Positions 52,119 to 61,118 of a stretch of DNA of 64,000 nt are shown here, piece after piece. The notes beneath the pieces were generated by a model. That model was given only the letters and a program-made list of their open reading frames with translations. It had not been told where the DNA came from and made no database searches. Position 1 is the first letter of the stretch. Each line of letters opens with the position of its first letter. A program made the position numbers and the translations under genes. The stretch is from Streptomyces coeruleorubidus (GTDB lineage: Bacteria; Actinomycetota; Actinomycetes; Streptomycetales; Streptomycetaceae): positions 6,181,001-6,245,000 of the forward strand of contig NZ_CP023694.1 of NCBI RefSeq assembly GCF_008705135.1, given 5' to 3'.

Positions 52119-53084
52119 ATGTTCGCTGTCTACGCCGCCCGAATCGACCGCGACCAGCCACTGGCCGGCCTGGAGTTGGGAGAGCGTCCGGCTCCCGAGA
52201 CCCGCCCCGGCTGGAGCACCGTCACGGTCAAGGCCGCCTCCCTCAACCATCACGACCTGTGGTCCCTGCGCGGCGTCGGTCTCGCAGAGGACAAACTGCC
52301 GATGATCCTCGGCTGTGACGCCGCCGGCGTCGACGAGGACGGCAACGAGGTCGTCCTGCACTCCGTGATCGGACAGAGCGGGCACGGGGTCGGCCCGAAG
52401 GAACCCCGTTCCATCCTCACCGAGCGCTACCAGGGCACCTTCGCCGAGCAGGTCGCCGTGCCGACCTGGAACATCCTGCCCAAGCCCAAGGAGCTCTCCT
52501 TCGAGGAGGCCGCCTGTCTGCCCACGGCGTGGCTGACCGCGTACCGGATGCTGTTCACCAACGCGGGCGTCCGGCCCGGCGACTCCGTGCTCGTGCAGGG
52601 CGCGGGGGGCGGTGTCGCCACGGCCGCCATCGTGCTGGGGAAGGCCGCCGGGCTCCGGGTCTTCGCCACGAGCCGGGACGAGGCCAGGCGGAAGCGGGCC
52701 GTGGAGCTGGGGGCCGTGGAGGCCCTGGAGTCGGGGGCGCGGCTGCCGCAGCGGGTCGACGCCGTGATCGAGACCGTCGGGGCCGCCACCTGGTCGCATT
52801 CCGTGAAGTCGCTGAAGCCCGGCGGCACGCTGGTGATCTCCGGTGCCACCAGTGGTGACCGGCCCTCTCATGCCGAACTGACCCGGATCTTCTTCCTGGA
52901 GCTCAAGGTCGTCGGGTCCACGATGGGCACCAAGGACGAGCTGGAGGACCTGCTCGCGTTCTGTGCCGCCACCGGTGTGCGGCCGGTCATCGACGAGGTG
53001 CTGCCCATGGACCGCGCGCGGGAGGGCTTCGAACGGCTGGCGTCCGGTGAGCAGTTCGGGAAGGTCGTGCTCACCCATCCCTGA
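52119..53084 (+). CDS. Zinc-type/quinone-oxidoreductase-like MDR dehydrogenase
   Basis: 321 residues of the medium-chain dehydrogenase/reductase family: SLNHHDLWSLRGVG, MILGCDAAGVDEDGNEV, a Rossmann loop VLVQGAGGGVATAAIVLGKA, and DAVIETVGAATWSHS. The catalytic zinc cysteines of alcohol dehydrogenases are not all present, so it is closer to the zinc-independent quinone-oxidoreductase branch. ATG 52119 starts the GroES-like domain. Substrate unknown. A hairpin (53103-53130) follows. Confidence 0.85.
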   Translation: MFAVYAARIDRDQPLAGLELGERPAPETRPGWSTVTVKAASLNHHDLWSLRGVGLAEDKLPMILGCDAAGVDEDGNEVVLHSVIGQSGHGVGPKEPRSILTERYQGTFAEQVAVPTWNILPKPKELSFEEAACLPTAWLTAYRMLFTNAGVRPGDSVLVQGAGGGVATAAIVLGKAAGLRVFATSRDEARRKRAVELGAVEALESGARLPQRVDAVIETVGAATWSHSVKSLKPGGTLVISGATSGDRPSHAELTRIFFLELKVVGSTMGTKDELEDLLAFCAATGVRPVIDEVLPMDRAREGFERLASGEQFGKVVLTHP

Positions 53085-53102
53085 TCCCCGCTGAATGTGC
53101 TG

Positions 53103-53130
53103 ACGGCCGGTCCGGGTTCGGGCCGGCCGT
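53103..53130 (+). terminator. Terminator after the MDR dehydrogenase
   Basis: ACGGCCGG and CCGGCCGT form an 8-bp stem, followed by TTTGGTTTG. Confidence 0.7.
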
Positions 53131-53137
53131 TTGGTTT

Positions 53138-53180
53138 GTCAACTGGGGTTGACGAAGGCGGGGTGTCAACGTAGGTTGAC
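53138..53180. promoter_or_regulatory. Two GTCAAC-N4-GTTGAC palindromes
   Basis: GTCAACTGGGGTTGAC (53138-53153) and GTCAACGTAGGTTGAC (53165-53180) are perfect-arm palindromes with starts 27 bp apart. The second ends 3 bp before the start of a small HTH gene. They are strong candidates for an autoregulatory operator. Confidence 0.75.
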
Positions 53181-53183
53181 GTC

Positions 53184-53393
53184 ATGACCGAAGCAACCGA
53201 TCTGGCCGAGCGTGCGGGCGACCGTGATCCACGGGTCGGCCTGCGGGCCGTCGCCGCCCTGCGCAGGCTGCTGGAGCAGCTGGAAGCCGTACAGGTGCGC
53301 AACGCGCGCAACCAGGGCTGGTCGTGGCAGGAGATCGCCACCGAACTCGGTGTGAGCAGGCAGGCCGTGCACAAGAAGTACGGGAGGCATTGA
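53184..53393 (+). CDS. Small helix-turn-helix DNA-binding protein
   Basis: 69 residues; an N-terminal amphipathic helix (VGLRAVAALRRLLEQLEAVQ) is followed by one HTH (WSWQEIATELGVSRQAVHKKYG). The lack of a good ribosome-binding site and the palindrome 3 bp before ATG suggest a leaderless, self-controlled message. The stop overlaps the next start (TGATG). This HTH/Clp-N pairing recurs in Streptomyces. Confidence 0.85.
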   Translation: MTEATDLAERAGDRDPRVGLRAVAALRRLLEQLEAVQVRNARNQGWSWQEIATELGVSRQAVHKKYGRH

Positions 53394-53959
53394 TGTTCGA
53401 GCGGTTCACGAAGGACGCCCGGAGCGTGGTCAAGGGCGCGTTCGAGTATGTGGAGGGGGGCGGTGGCGGGCAGGTCGTGGAGCCGGAGCATCTGTTGCTC
53501 GCGTTGCTCGACCGGGAGGGCAGCCGTGGCTCGTTCGCGCTCGCCGCTCTCGGGCTCGCCGAGCGGAGGGAGTCCGTGCGGGAGGCGCTGGGGGCGGCGC
53601 GGCGGCGGGCCGGGCTGTCGCAGGCCGAGGCCGACGCGCTCGCCGGGCTCGGGATCGATGTGGAGGAGATCGTCGCCCGGGTGGAGGAGGTGCACGGCGT
53701 CGGTGCCATGGCCGGTGACCGGAAGGACAAGGGGTGGTGGTCGGGGCGGGCCTCCTTCGGGCGCGGCGCCAAGGACGTCCTGGAGCGCTCCTTGCGGGCC
53801 GCCCTCGCCCAGCGGGACCGGCACATCGGTGACGAGCACATCCTGCTGGCCCTGACCATGCGCCCCGGCGTGCCGGCCGAGGTCCTCGCCGACCACGGGG
53901 TGACGTACGAGTCCCTGGTACGGGTGCTGTACGGGGGCGGCGAGGCCAAGGCCGGGTGA
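53393..53959 (+). CDS. Stand-alone Clp N-domain protein
   Basis: 188 residues holding two Clp_N repeats (FTKDARSVVKGAFEYVEGGG, VEPEHLLLALLD; then LERSLRAALAQRDRHIGDEH, ILLALTMRPGVPAEVL). There is no AAA+ module, so it cannot unfold substrates by itself. It may act as an adaptor or decoy for ClpC; that is inferred. It shares one base with the HTH gene and is under the same palindromic sites. Confidence 0.85.
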   Translation: MFERFTKDARSVVKGAFEYVEGGGGGQVVEPEHLLLALLDREGSRGSFALAALGLAERRESVREALGAARRRAGLSQAEADALAGLGIDVEEIVARVEEVHGVGAMAGDRKDKGWWSGRASFGRGAKDVLERSLRAALAQRDRHIGDEHILLALTMRPGVPAEVLADHGVTYESLVRVLYGGGEAKAG

Positions 53960-53978
53960 CGGGCGGGGCGCCGGACGT

Positions 53979-55058
53979 CTACTTCTCCGGGGTGCGCAGC
54001 AGTGCTCCTATGTGGGCCGCCGCCGTCGACAGGTGGCGGCGGGCGTCGCGCAGTTGGTCGGGCGTGACGCCGTGGTCCCGGGCCGCGTCGCGGATGTCGT
54101 CCCGGAAGCGGTCGAGCAGGCGGTCCAGGTCGCGGGCGGGGTCGCCGGTGGAGTCCGCGGCGTCCTCATGGGCCCAGGTCGGTTCGTAGGCGGCCGGGAA
54201 GTCCTCGGGGGTCTGTGAGGGTGTCGGCTGCGAGGCCGGTTTGCCGGTGCCGGTGCCGGTGCTGGTGCCGGTGCCGGTCCAGTCGAAGCCGAAGTCCTTT
54301 CCGTAGTCCTTGCCGAACTCGCCGACCTCCTTGGCCAGTTCACTCAGGCCCTCGCGCAGTCCCGTGGGCCAGTCGCCGCGGGCGAAGTGGTCCTGGACCT
54401 GCTCCTGGACCCGGCGGGCGATGCGCTGCACCTGCTCCTGGGCCTGGGCGCGGGCCTGTTCCTGGGCCTCCTTGGCCTGGCGACGGGCGCGCTGGGCGTC
54501 CTCACGGGCGCGGCGGCTCTCGTCCTTGGCGCGGCGGGCCTGCTCCTTCCATTCCTGCCTGGCGCGCCGCATCTCCTCCTTGGCGACGCGCCAGGCTTCC
54601 TTGTCGCCGTACTGCCCGAAGTCCCCGAAGGGGGCGTCCTCCGCGCCACGGGGCTTGGTGCCGTTCTCCCGGCGGGCCTCGCTCGCGGCGGCGCGCATCT
54701 CGCGGCGCAGGTCGCCGGCGGCCCCGCGCACGTCGGCGCGGATCTCCGCAGCCAGTTCCGCGACCGACTCCCGGATCTCCAGCTCCAGGTCGGCCAGTTC
54801 GCCGCTGCGCTCGGCCAGTTCGGCGCGGCCCGCGTCGGTGATCGAGTACACCTTGCGGCCGCCCTCCGTGGTGTGGGTGACCAGGCCCTCGGCCTCCAGC
54901 TTGGCCAGGCGCGGGTAGACCGTGCCCGCCGAGGGTGCGTACAGCCCCTGGAAGCGCTCTTCAAGGAGGCGGATCACCTCGTAGCCGTGGCGGGGGGCCT
55001 CGTCCAGCAGCTTCAGCAGGTAGAGGCGGAGGCGGCCGTGGGCGAAGACGGGGGGCAT
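53979..55058 (-). CDS. PadR-family regulator with long charged C-terminal domain
   Basis: 359 residues. Residues 1-100 are a PadR winged HTH (RLRLYLLKLLDEAPRHGYEV, YAPSAGTVYPRLAKLEAEGL). A long Arg/Glu/Ala-rich coiled-coil segment (about 130-240) and a Thr/Gly/Pro linker follow, ending in a small helical region (LDRLLDRFRDDIRDAARDHG). It lies one base after the DUF4097 stop and so is co-transcribed with it. Palindromes upstream of DUF4097 are probable PadR operators. Confidence 0.87.
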   Translation of the reverse strand: MPPVFAHGRLRLYLLKLLDEAPRHGYEVIRLLEERFQGLYAPSAGTVYPRLAKLEAEGLVTHTTEGGRKVYSITDAGRAELAERSGELADLELEIRESVAELAAEIRADVRGAAGDLRREMRAAASEARRENGTKPRGAEDAPFGDFGQYGDKEAWRVAKEEMRRARQEWKEQARRAKDESRRAREDAQRARRQAKEAQEQARAQAQEQVQRIARRVQEQVQDHFARGDWPTGLREGLSELAKEVGEFGKDYGKDFGFDWTGTGTSTGTGTGKPASQPTPSQTPEDFPAAYEPTWAHEDAADSTGDPARDLDRLLDRFRDDIRDAARDHGVTPDQLRDARRHLSTAAAHIGALLRTPEK

Positions 55059-55059
55059 G

Positions 55060-56031
55060 TCAGAGCACCTTCTTGTCGGTCGTGCCGTCGGCCGGGACAC
55101 CGGCGTCGGCGGCGCCCCGGTCGGAGACGGAATTGTCTCCCGGCCGGGCCGGCGGGTCGTCCTGCGGGTCGGCCGGCGAGCTGCCGGTGCCCGGACGGGT
55201 GTCCCACGGTTCGTCGGGCTCGTCCTGCCTGGAGGGGCGGCGCAGCAGGGCGATCGAGCCGGAGACCGTGGTCGCTCGCAGCGTGCCGTTGCCCGCGCCC
55301 AGACGGCCCGTGATCTTGTGGGCGCCCCACTGGCCCTGCACCCGCAGATCGTCGAAGGCGTTGGAGATCGAGCCGCTCGCCGTGTTGGCCTCGACCTCCG
55401 CGTCCGCCGGGTCCGGCAGCCGGATCGCGATCTCGCCCGAGACGCTGGTCAGCCGTACGTCCGTCGGGCCGCCGGGGTCGAGGTCTACGATCATGGAGCC
55501 GCTGACGGAGTCGGCCCGCACGGAGGAGCCGGAACCCTCGACCACCGTGAGGTCGCCCGAGACGGAGTTGAACCGGAGGTCGCCGGTCACGTCCTGGGCC
55601 TCCACGCTCCCGGAGACCGTGTCGGCGCGGACCGGGCCGGAGAGCGCCACGAGGGTCGTGTCGCCCGTGACGCCCTTCACCACCGCCGGTCCCTCGATCC
55701 CGGAGATCACGGCTGCCGCGCCGACCACGCCCACCTCCACCCGGGTGGAGGCCGGGACGGCCAGGGAGACCACCGCGCTGCGGCGCCAGCCCTTGCGGTC
55801 CAGCCACTTGAGGAAGCCCTTCCAGGGCAGGTCCTCGTAGGCCACCGTGAGAGTCCCGTCCTGCTGGGTCACCATCAGGGGCGGACCCTCGATCTCGGAG
55901 ACCTCCAGGCGGGCGGAACCTTCGTCCGTGCCCACCACGTTCACCGTTCCGTTGACGAGACGCACGTGGAGCTCGGTCACGGGCTCGTCGAAGGTGAGTT
56001 TCCTCGGCTCCGTGACAGACCACTCGGACAT
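55060..56031 (-). CDS. DUF4097-family beta-repeat protein
   Basis: 323 residues made mainly of a DUF4097/DUF2807-type beta-helix with repeated strands (VKGVTGDTTLVALSGPVRAD, SVSGSVEAQDVTGDLRFNSV, SVSGEIAIRLPDPADAE). The C-terminal 60 residues are polar and Pro/Asp-rich. There is no signal peptide. It precedes and is translationally close to the PadR gene. Proteins of this family often accompany PadR or anti-sigma-like stress systems; function is unknown. Confidence 0.85.
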   Translation of the reverse strand: MSEWSVTEPRKLTFDEPVTELHVRLVNGTVNVVGTDEGSARLEVSEIEGPPLMVTQQDGTLTVAYEDLPWKGFLKWLDRKGWRRSAVVSLAVPASTRVEVGVVGAAAVISGIEGPAVVKGVTGDTTLVALSGPVRADTVSGSVEAQDVTGDLRFNSVSGDLTVVEGSGSSVRADSVSGSMIVDLDPGGPTDVRLTSVSGEIAIRLPDPADAEVEANTASGSISNAFDDLRVQGQWGAHKITGRLGAGNGTLRATTVSGSIALLRRPSRQDEPDEPWDTRPGTGSSPADPQDDPPARPGDNSVSDRGAADAGVPADGTTDKKVL

Positions 56032-56050
56032 GGGGCAGACCTCCCGACAT

Positions 56051-56092
56051 GACGCGCCATATCGCGTCTTCTGTGAATCACGATATATCGTG
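56051..56092. promoter_or_regulatory. Palindromic operators upstream of DUF4097/PadR
   Basis: CACGATATATCGTG (56079-56092) is a perfect 14-bp palindrome, and GACGCG-N6-CGCGTC (56051-56068) is a second inverted repeat 10 bp away. Both lie 20-60 bp upstream of the operon start, as expected for PadR autorepression. Confidence 0.75.
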
Positions 56093-56178
56093 GTCGGGGA
56101 AAGTCAAGACACCCGTTTCGGGGACCTCGGGACGCACAAAAGTGCTCAAAGAGGGGTGATTCGCCCTAGCGTGTGACC

Positions 56179-57015
56179 ATGCCGACGGAAGCCGACCGCA
56201 CCGGTCCAGCCCCCGGGGCGCTGCTGTTGTGCCGGGCGGTGCCCGGGGCCGTCGCCCCCGTCGCCCACCTGTTGCGGGAACGGATGCAGCTCACCCGGGC
56301 GGGCGACGAATGGAGCGTTCTCGTCCCCGAGGGCGGGCCCTGGCGGGACGCCGGCGAGCCTGTCGACCGTGTGGTCACCGGCTGGGCCACGGCCCTCGCG
56401 GTCGGCGCGCCCTGGCCCGTTCTCGCCTTGTGGTGGGACGCCGACCACGCGGGCTTCGCGCTCGCTTCCGGTTTCCGCCGCCCGGTCGGCTTCGTCTGGC
56501 TCGCGAGCGGTGTCCCGGTGGGGGAGGAGGAGGCGATGCGCACCTTCGCCGCGCGCGTGGGCCTCGACCCCGTCCTGGACCTCCAGGCCCTCGACCAGCT
56601 GACGAAGGCCGACTCCGCGGCCGACGCCCGCGCCCGTCTGCGCGGCCTCCTGGCGGTCCTCGCGCGCGTGGGCGTCTCACTGCCGCCGGAACTCGCCCCC
56701 GGCGAGCCCGCCGACCGCCTCCGGGAAGCCGCCGCACTCCAGCCGGGCAGCCTCCCGGTCGCATGGCCGGGCCGGCGCGAGGCGGTCGCGGAACGCGACA
56801 CCGTCGACCACAGCCGCCTGGGCCCCTGGATGCCCTGGACCGGCGGCCCCAGGGCCCGCGCCCTGGCCCTCGCCCAGGTGGCGGCGGGCCTCCCGCTCAT
56901 CGCCTGGGGGCTACGGCGCCCCAGCGGCGGCTGGGGCTGGGCCACGGCCGGAGCGCTGCTCCTGGCTCATGGCGCACTGGGCCTGGCGTACGACGTCACG
57001 CACCCGCGCGACTGA
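56179..57015 (+). CDS. Hypothetical protein with C-terminal membrane segment
   Basis: 278 residues, Ala/Arg/Pro-rich. The N-terminal two thirds is soluble (MQLTRAGDEWSVLVPEGGPW, VTGWATALAVGAPWPVLALW) and the C-terminus has one or two hydrophobic helices (LALAQVAAGLPLIAWGL, WGWATAGALLLAHGALGLAY). No family recognised. ATG 56179 was preferred to the GTG two codons upstream. Divergent from the DUF4097 operon, so the palindromes could affect it too. Confidence 0.65.
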   Translation: MPTEADRTGPAPGALLLCRAVPGAVAPVAHLLRERMQLTRAGDEWSVLVPEGGPWRDAGEPVDRVVTGWATALAVGAPWPVLALWWDADHAGFALASGFRRPVGFVWLASGVPVGEEEAMRTFAARVGLDPVLDLQALDQLTKADSAADARARLRGLLAVLARVGVSLPPELAPGEPADRLREAAALQPGSLPVAWPGRREAVAERDTVDHSRLGPWMPWTGGPRARALALAQVAAGLPLIAWGLRRPSGGWGWATAGALLLAHGALGLAYDVTHPRD

Positions 57016-57030
57016 CCGCCCGGGAGCGTC

Positions 57031-57210
57031 CTACTCCTCGTCCTCGTCGTCCAGCCGCGCCAGCCACGTGGCCAGCCGCTCCACCGGCACCTCGAAGTCG
57101 GGGTTGAGGTCGACGAACGTCCGGAACTGCTCGGCCAGCCACTCGAAGGAGACCTCCTCCTCGCCGCGCCGCTTCTCCAGTTCCTCGATGCCACGGTCCG
57201 TGAAGTACAT
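57031..57210 (-). CDS. DUF6104-like small acidic protein
   Basis: 59 residues beginning MYFTDRGIEELEKRRGEEEV and ending with a run of Asp/Glu. The sequence matches what I recall of DUF6104, widespread in Streptomyces upstream regions. An in-frame upstream extension exists but starts poorly. Function unknown; possibly a protein-interaction module. Confidence 0.7.
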   Translation of the reverse strand: MYFTDRGIEELEKRRGEEEVSFEWLAEQFRTFVDLNPDFEVPVERLATWLARLDDEDEE

Positions 57211-57296
57211 GCCGTCAAGTTTATGTGCGCGCAAACGGCCGGGCCGCACCCCCGAAGCGGGGATGCGGCCCGGTCACGTGGAACGCGCGAGGGCGC

Positions 57297-60200
57297 TTAC
57301 GCGTCGAACACCTCACGCACCAGCTGCTCCTGCTCGGCCTGGTGCCGCTTCGCGGAACCCACTGCCGGGGACGAGCTGTGCGGGCGCGAGATGCGGCGCA
57401 GTCGCTCGCCGTGCGGGACGTCCGCGCCGACCGCCAGGTCCAGGTGGTCGATCAGGTTGAGCGCGATGAACGGCCAGGAACCCTGGTTCGCCGGCTCCTC
57501 CTGGGCCCACAGGTACTTCTCGGCGTTCGGGTACTTCTTGATCTCCGCCTGGAGCTCGGCACCCGGCAGCGGGTACAGGCGCTCGATGCGGATGATCGCC
57601 GTGTCCGTGACGCCGCGCTTCTGACGCTCGGCCTCCAGGTCGTAGTAGACCTTGCCGGCGCAGAAGACGACCTTCTTGACCGCGGCCGCGTCCACCGACG
57701 CGTCGCCGATGACCGGCTGGAACTGGCCGGTCGTGAACTCCTCCGCCTTCGAGGCCGCCGCCTTCAGACGCAGCATCGACTTCGGAGTGAAGACCACCAG
57801 CGGCTTGTGGTGCGGGTTGTGCACCTGCCACCGCAGGAGGTGGAAGTAGTTCGACGGCGACGTCGGCATGGCGACCGTCATGTTGTTCTGGGCGCACATC
57901 TGGAGGAAGCGCTCCGGGCGGGCGGACGAGTGGTCCGGGCCCTGGCCCTCGTAGCCGTGCGGGAGGAGCAGGACCACACCGGAGGTCTGGGCCCACTTCT
58001 GCTCGGCCGACGAGATGAACTCGTCCACGACCGTCTGCGCGCCGTTGACGAAGTCGCCGAACTGCGCCTCCCACATCACGAGCGCCTCGGGGCGGGCCAG
58101 CGAGTAGCCGTACTCGAAGCCCATCGCCGCGTACTCGGAGAGGAGGGAGTTGTAGACGTTCAGACGCGCCTGGTCCTCGGAGAGGTACTGCAGCGGCGTG
58201 TACTCGTCGCCCGTGCTGCGGTCGATGATGACCGCGTGGCGCTGGCCGAACGTACCGCGCTGCGAGTCCTGGCCGGCCAGGCGGACCGGGACGCCCTCCA
58301 GGAGGAGGGAGCCGACCGCGAGGGTCTCGCCCATGCCCCAGTCGATCGTGCCGTCCTCGACCATCGACGCCCGGCGCTGGAGCTGCGGCAGCAGACGCGG
58401 GTGGACGGTGATGTGGTCGGGGATGTTGACCTGGGACTCGGCGATCCGCTTGACGACCTCCGTGGTCACCGCGGTGTTCACGGCGACCGGGAACTCGGCC
58501 TGCGGGTCGGTGGGCTCCGCGGCGGCCGGCTGCGAGGTGGCCTCGCGGACCTCCGTGAAGACCTTCTCGAGCTGGCCCTGGTAGTCCTGGAGCGCCTGCT
58601 CGGCCTCTTCCAGGGTGATGTCGCCGCGACCGATGAGGGACTCGGTGTAGAGCTTGCGCACCGAGCGCTTCTTGTCGATCAGGTCGTACATCAGGGGCTG
58701 GGTGAAGGCCGGGTTGTCCGACTCGTTGTGACCGCGGCGGCGGTAGCAGATGAGGTCGATCACCACGTCCTTGTTGAACGCCTGGCGGAACTCGAAGGCC
58801 AGCCGGGCCACGCGGACCACGGCCTCCGGGTCGTCACCGTTCACGTGGAAGATCGGGGCCTCGATCATGCGGGCCACGTCCGTCGCGTACATGGAGGAAC
58901 GCGAGGACTCGGGGGCCGCGGTGAAGCCGACCTGGTTGTTGATGACGATGTGGACCGTGCCGCCGGTGCGGTAGCCGCGCAGCTGCGACATGTTCAGGGT
59001 CTCGGCCACCACGCCCTGGCCCGCGAAGGCCGCGTCGCCGTGGATCGCCACCGGCAGGACCGTGAAGTCCGTGCCGCCCTTGCCGATGATGTCCTGCTTG
59101 GCGCGGGAGACGCCTTCCAGGACCGGGTCGACGGCTTCGAGGTGCGACGGGTTCGCGACCAGGCTGACCTTGATCTGCTCGCCGTCGAGGCCCGTGAAGG
59201 TGCCCTCGGCGCCCAGGTGGTACTTCACGTCGCCGGAGCCGTGCATCGACTTCGGGTCGAGGTTGCCCTCGAACTCGCGGAAGATCTGGGCGTACGACTT
59301 GCCGACGATGTTGGCCAGGACGTTCAGACGGCCGCGGTGGGCCATGCCGACGACGACCTCGTCCAGGCGGGACTCCGCAGCGCTGTCGAGGACCGCGTCC
59401 AGCAGCGGGATGACGGACTCGCCGCCCTCCAGGGAGAAGCGCTTCTGGCCGACGTACTTGGTCTGGAGGAACGTCTCGAAGGCCTCGGCCGCGTTCAGAC
59501 GGCGCAGGATGCGCAGCTGCTCCTCGCGCTCCGGCTTGGAGTGCGGGCGCTCCACACGGTCCTGGATCCACTTGCGCTGCTTCGGGTCCTGGATGTGCAT
59601 GAACTCGATGCCGGTGGTGCGGCAGTACGAGTCGCGCAGGACGCCGAGGATGTCGCGCAGCTTCATCATCGACTTGCCGGCGAAGCCGCCGACGGCGAAC
59701 TCGCGCTCCAGGTCCCAGAGCGTGAGGCCGTGCTCGGTGATGTCCAGGTCGGGGTGCTTGCGCTGCTGGTACTCCAGCGGGTCGGTGTCGGCCATGACGT
59801 GGCCGCGGACCCGGTAGGAGTGGATCAGCTCGAAGACGCGGGCGGCCTTCGTGACGTCGTCGTCGTGGCTCGCGTCGATGTCCTTGAGCCAGCGGACCGG
59901 CTCGTAGGGGATGCGCAGCGCCTCGAAGATCTCGTCGTAGAAGTTGTTCTCGCCGAGCAGGAGGTTCGCGACCTGGCGCAGGAACTCGCCGGAGGCGGCG
60001 CCCTGGATCACCCGGTGGTCGTAGGTCGACGTGAGCGTCATGACCTTCGAGATGCCGAGCTTGTTCAGGGTGTCCTGGGAGGTGCCCTGGAACTCCGCCG
60101 GGTAGTCCATGGAGCCGACGCCCATGATCACGGACTGGCCGGGCATCAGACGCGGCACCGAGTGGACCGTGCCGAGGCCGCCGGGGTTGGTCAGGGAGAC

Positions 60201-61118
60201 CGTGACCCCGGAGAAGTCGTCCATCGTCAGCTTGCCGTCGCGGGCGCGGCGGACGATGTCCTCGTAGGCCTGCCAGAACTCGAAGAAGTTCAGCGTCTCG
60301 GCCTTCTTGATCGCCGCGACGACCAGCTGGCGGTCGCCGTTCGGCTTGACCAGGTCGATGGCGAGGCCGAGGTTGACGTGCTCCGGCTTGACCAGGGTCG
60401 GCTTGCCGTCCACCTTCGCGAACGCGTAGTTCATCGCCGGCATCGCCTTGATGGCCTGGACCATCGCGTAGCCGATGAGGTGCGTGAAGGAGATCTTCCC
60501 GCCGCGCGCCCGCTTGAGGTGGTTGTTGATGACGATGCGGTTGTCGAACAGCAGCTTCACCGGGACCGCGCGCACGGACGTGGCCGTGGGCAGCTCCAGG
60601 GAGGCGTCCATGTTCTTCGCGACCGCGGCGGCGGGGCCGCGCAGCACGACCTGCTCGGGACCCGAGGGGGCTTCGCCGGCGGGCTCGGCCTTCGGCTTCG
60701 CGGCGGCGGCCGGCTTGGCGGCGGCCGGAGCCGCCTTCGCCGGAGCGGGAGCCTGAGCCGGGGCCTGCGCGGCGGGCTTCGCCGGAGCGGGAGCCGGCGC
60801 GGCGGCCGCGGGCTGCTGGGCCGCCGGGGCGGGGGCCGCGGCCTGGGCGGGGGCGGCCTGGGCCGCCGGCTGAGCGGTGGTGGTCCCCGCGGCCCCCGCG
60901 GCCGCGGTACCCGCCGGAGCCGAGGCGGCAGCCGCCCCCGGCTTGTAGTCGGCGAAGAAGTCCCACCAGGCTCGGTCTACCGAATTCGGGTCCTGGAGGT
61001 ACTGCTGATAGATCTCGTCGACGAGCCACTCGTTGGCACCGAACGACGCGGCAGGGTTCTTCCCCGCTTGGTCGGTGTCGGTCGAGATGCTCGAGTTACT
61101 GGGGGACTGTGGCGACAC
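57297..61118 (-). CDS. odhA: Multifunctional 2-oxoglutarate dehydrogenase E1 / E2-like protein (Kgd/OdhA type)
   Basis: This TCA-cycle enzyme fuses a lipoyl-less E2 catalytic domain to a thiamine-diphosphate E1. The N-terminus carries the E1 tail (NEWLVDEIYQQYLQDPNSVD), then a long Ala/Pro linker. The E2-type acyltransferase core follows (VIMGVGSMDYPAEFQG, TYDHRVIQGAASGEFL). The E1 domain has VVGMAHRGRLNVLANIVGKS, GDAAFAGQGVVAETLN and INNQVGFT. GTG 61118 gives 1273 aa, matching S. coelicolor. In actinobacteria it is inhibited by the FHA protein OdhI/GarA. A single very long gene, isolated on the minus strand. Confidence 0.95.
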   Translation of the reverse strand: MSPQSPSNSSISTDTDQAGKNPAASFGANEWLVDEIYQQYLQDPNSVDRAWWDFFADYKPGAAAASAPAGTAAAGAAGTTTAQPAAQAAPAQAAAPAPAAQQPAAAAPAPAPAKPAAQAPAQAPAPAKAAPAAAKPAAAAKPKAEPAGEAPSGPEQVVLRGPAAAVAKNMDASLELPTATSVRAVPVKLLFDNRIVINNHLKRARGGKISFTHLIGYAMVQAIKAMPAMNYAFAKVDGKPTLVKPEHVNLGLAIDLVKPNGDRQLVVAAIKKAETLNFFEFWQAYEDIVRRARDGKLTMDDFSGVTVSLTNPGGLGTVHSVPRLMPGQSVIMGVGSMDYPAEFQGTSQDTLNKLGISKVMTLTSTYDHRVIQGAASGEFLRQVANLLLGENNFYDEIFEALRIPYEPVRWLKDIDASHDDDVTKAARVFELIHSYRVRGHVMADTDPLEYQQRKHPDLDITEHGLTLWDLEREFAVGGFAGKSMMKLRDILGVLRDSYCRTTGIEFMHIQDPKQRKWIQDRVERPHSKPEREEQLRILRRLNAAEAFETFLQTKYVGQKRFSLEGGESVIPLLDAVLDSAAESRLDEVVVGMAHRGRLNVLANIVGKSYAQIFREFEGNLDPKSMHGSGDVKYHLGAEGTFTGLDGEQIKVSLVANPSHLEAVDPVLEGVSRAKQDIIGKGGTDFTVLPVAIHGDAAFAGQGVVAETLNMSQLRGYRTGGTVHIVINNQVGFTAAPESSRSSMYATDVARMIEAPIFHVNGDDPEAVVRVARLAFEFRQAFNKDVVIDLICYRRRGHNESDNPAFTQPLMYDLIDKKRSVRKLYTESLIGRGDITLEEAEQALQDYQGQLEKVFTEVREATSQPAAAEPTDPQAEFPVAVNTAVTTEVVKRIAESQVNIPDHITVHPRLLPQLQRRASMVEDGTIDWGMGETLAVGSLLLEGVPVRLAGQDSQRGTFGQRHAVIIDRSTGDEYTPLQYLSEDQARLNVYNSLLSEYAAMGFEYGYSLARPEALVMWEAQFGDFVNGAQTVVDEFISSAEQKWAQTSGVVLLLPHGYEGQGPDHSSARPERFLQMCAQNNMTVAMPTSPSNYFHLLRWQVHNPHHKPLVVFTPKSMLRLKAAASKAEEFTTGQFQPVIGDASVDAAAVKKVVFCAGKVYYDLEAERQKRGVTDTAIIRIERLYPLPGAELQAEIKKYPNAEKYLWAQEEPANQGSWPFIALNLIDHLDLAVGADVPHGERLRRISRPHSSSPAVGSAKRHQAEQEQLVREVFDA

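Noticed and set aside
53393..53959. Possible ClpC ATPase
   Set aside because: Only the N-terminal Clp_N repeats are present; there is no Walker A or AAA+ module.
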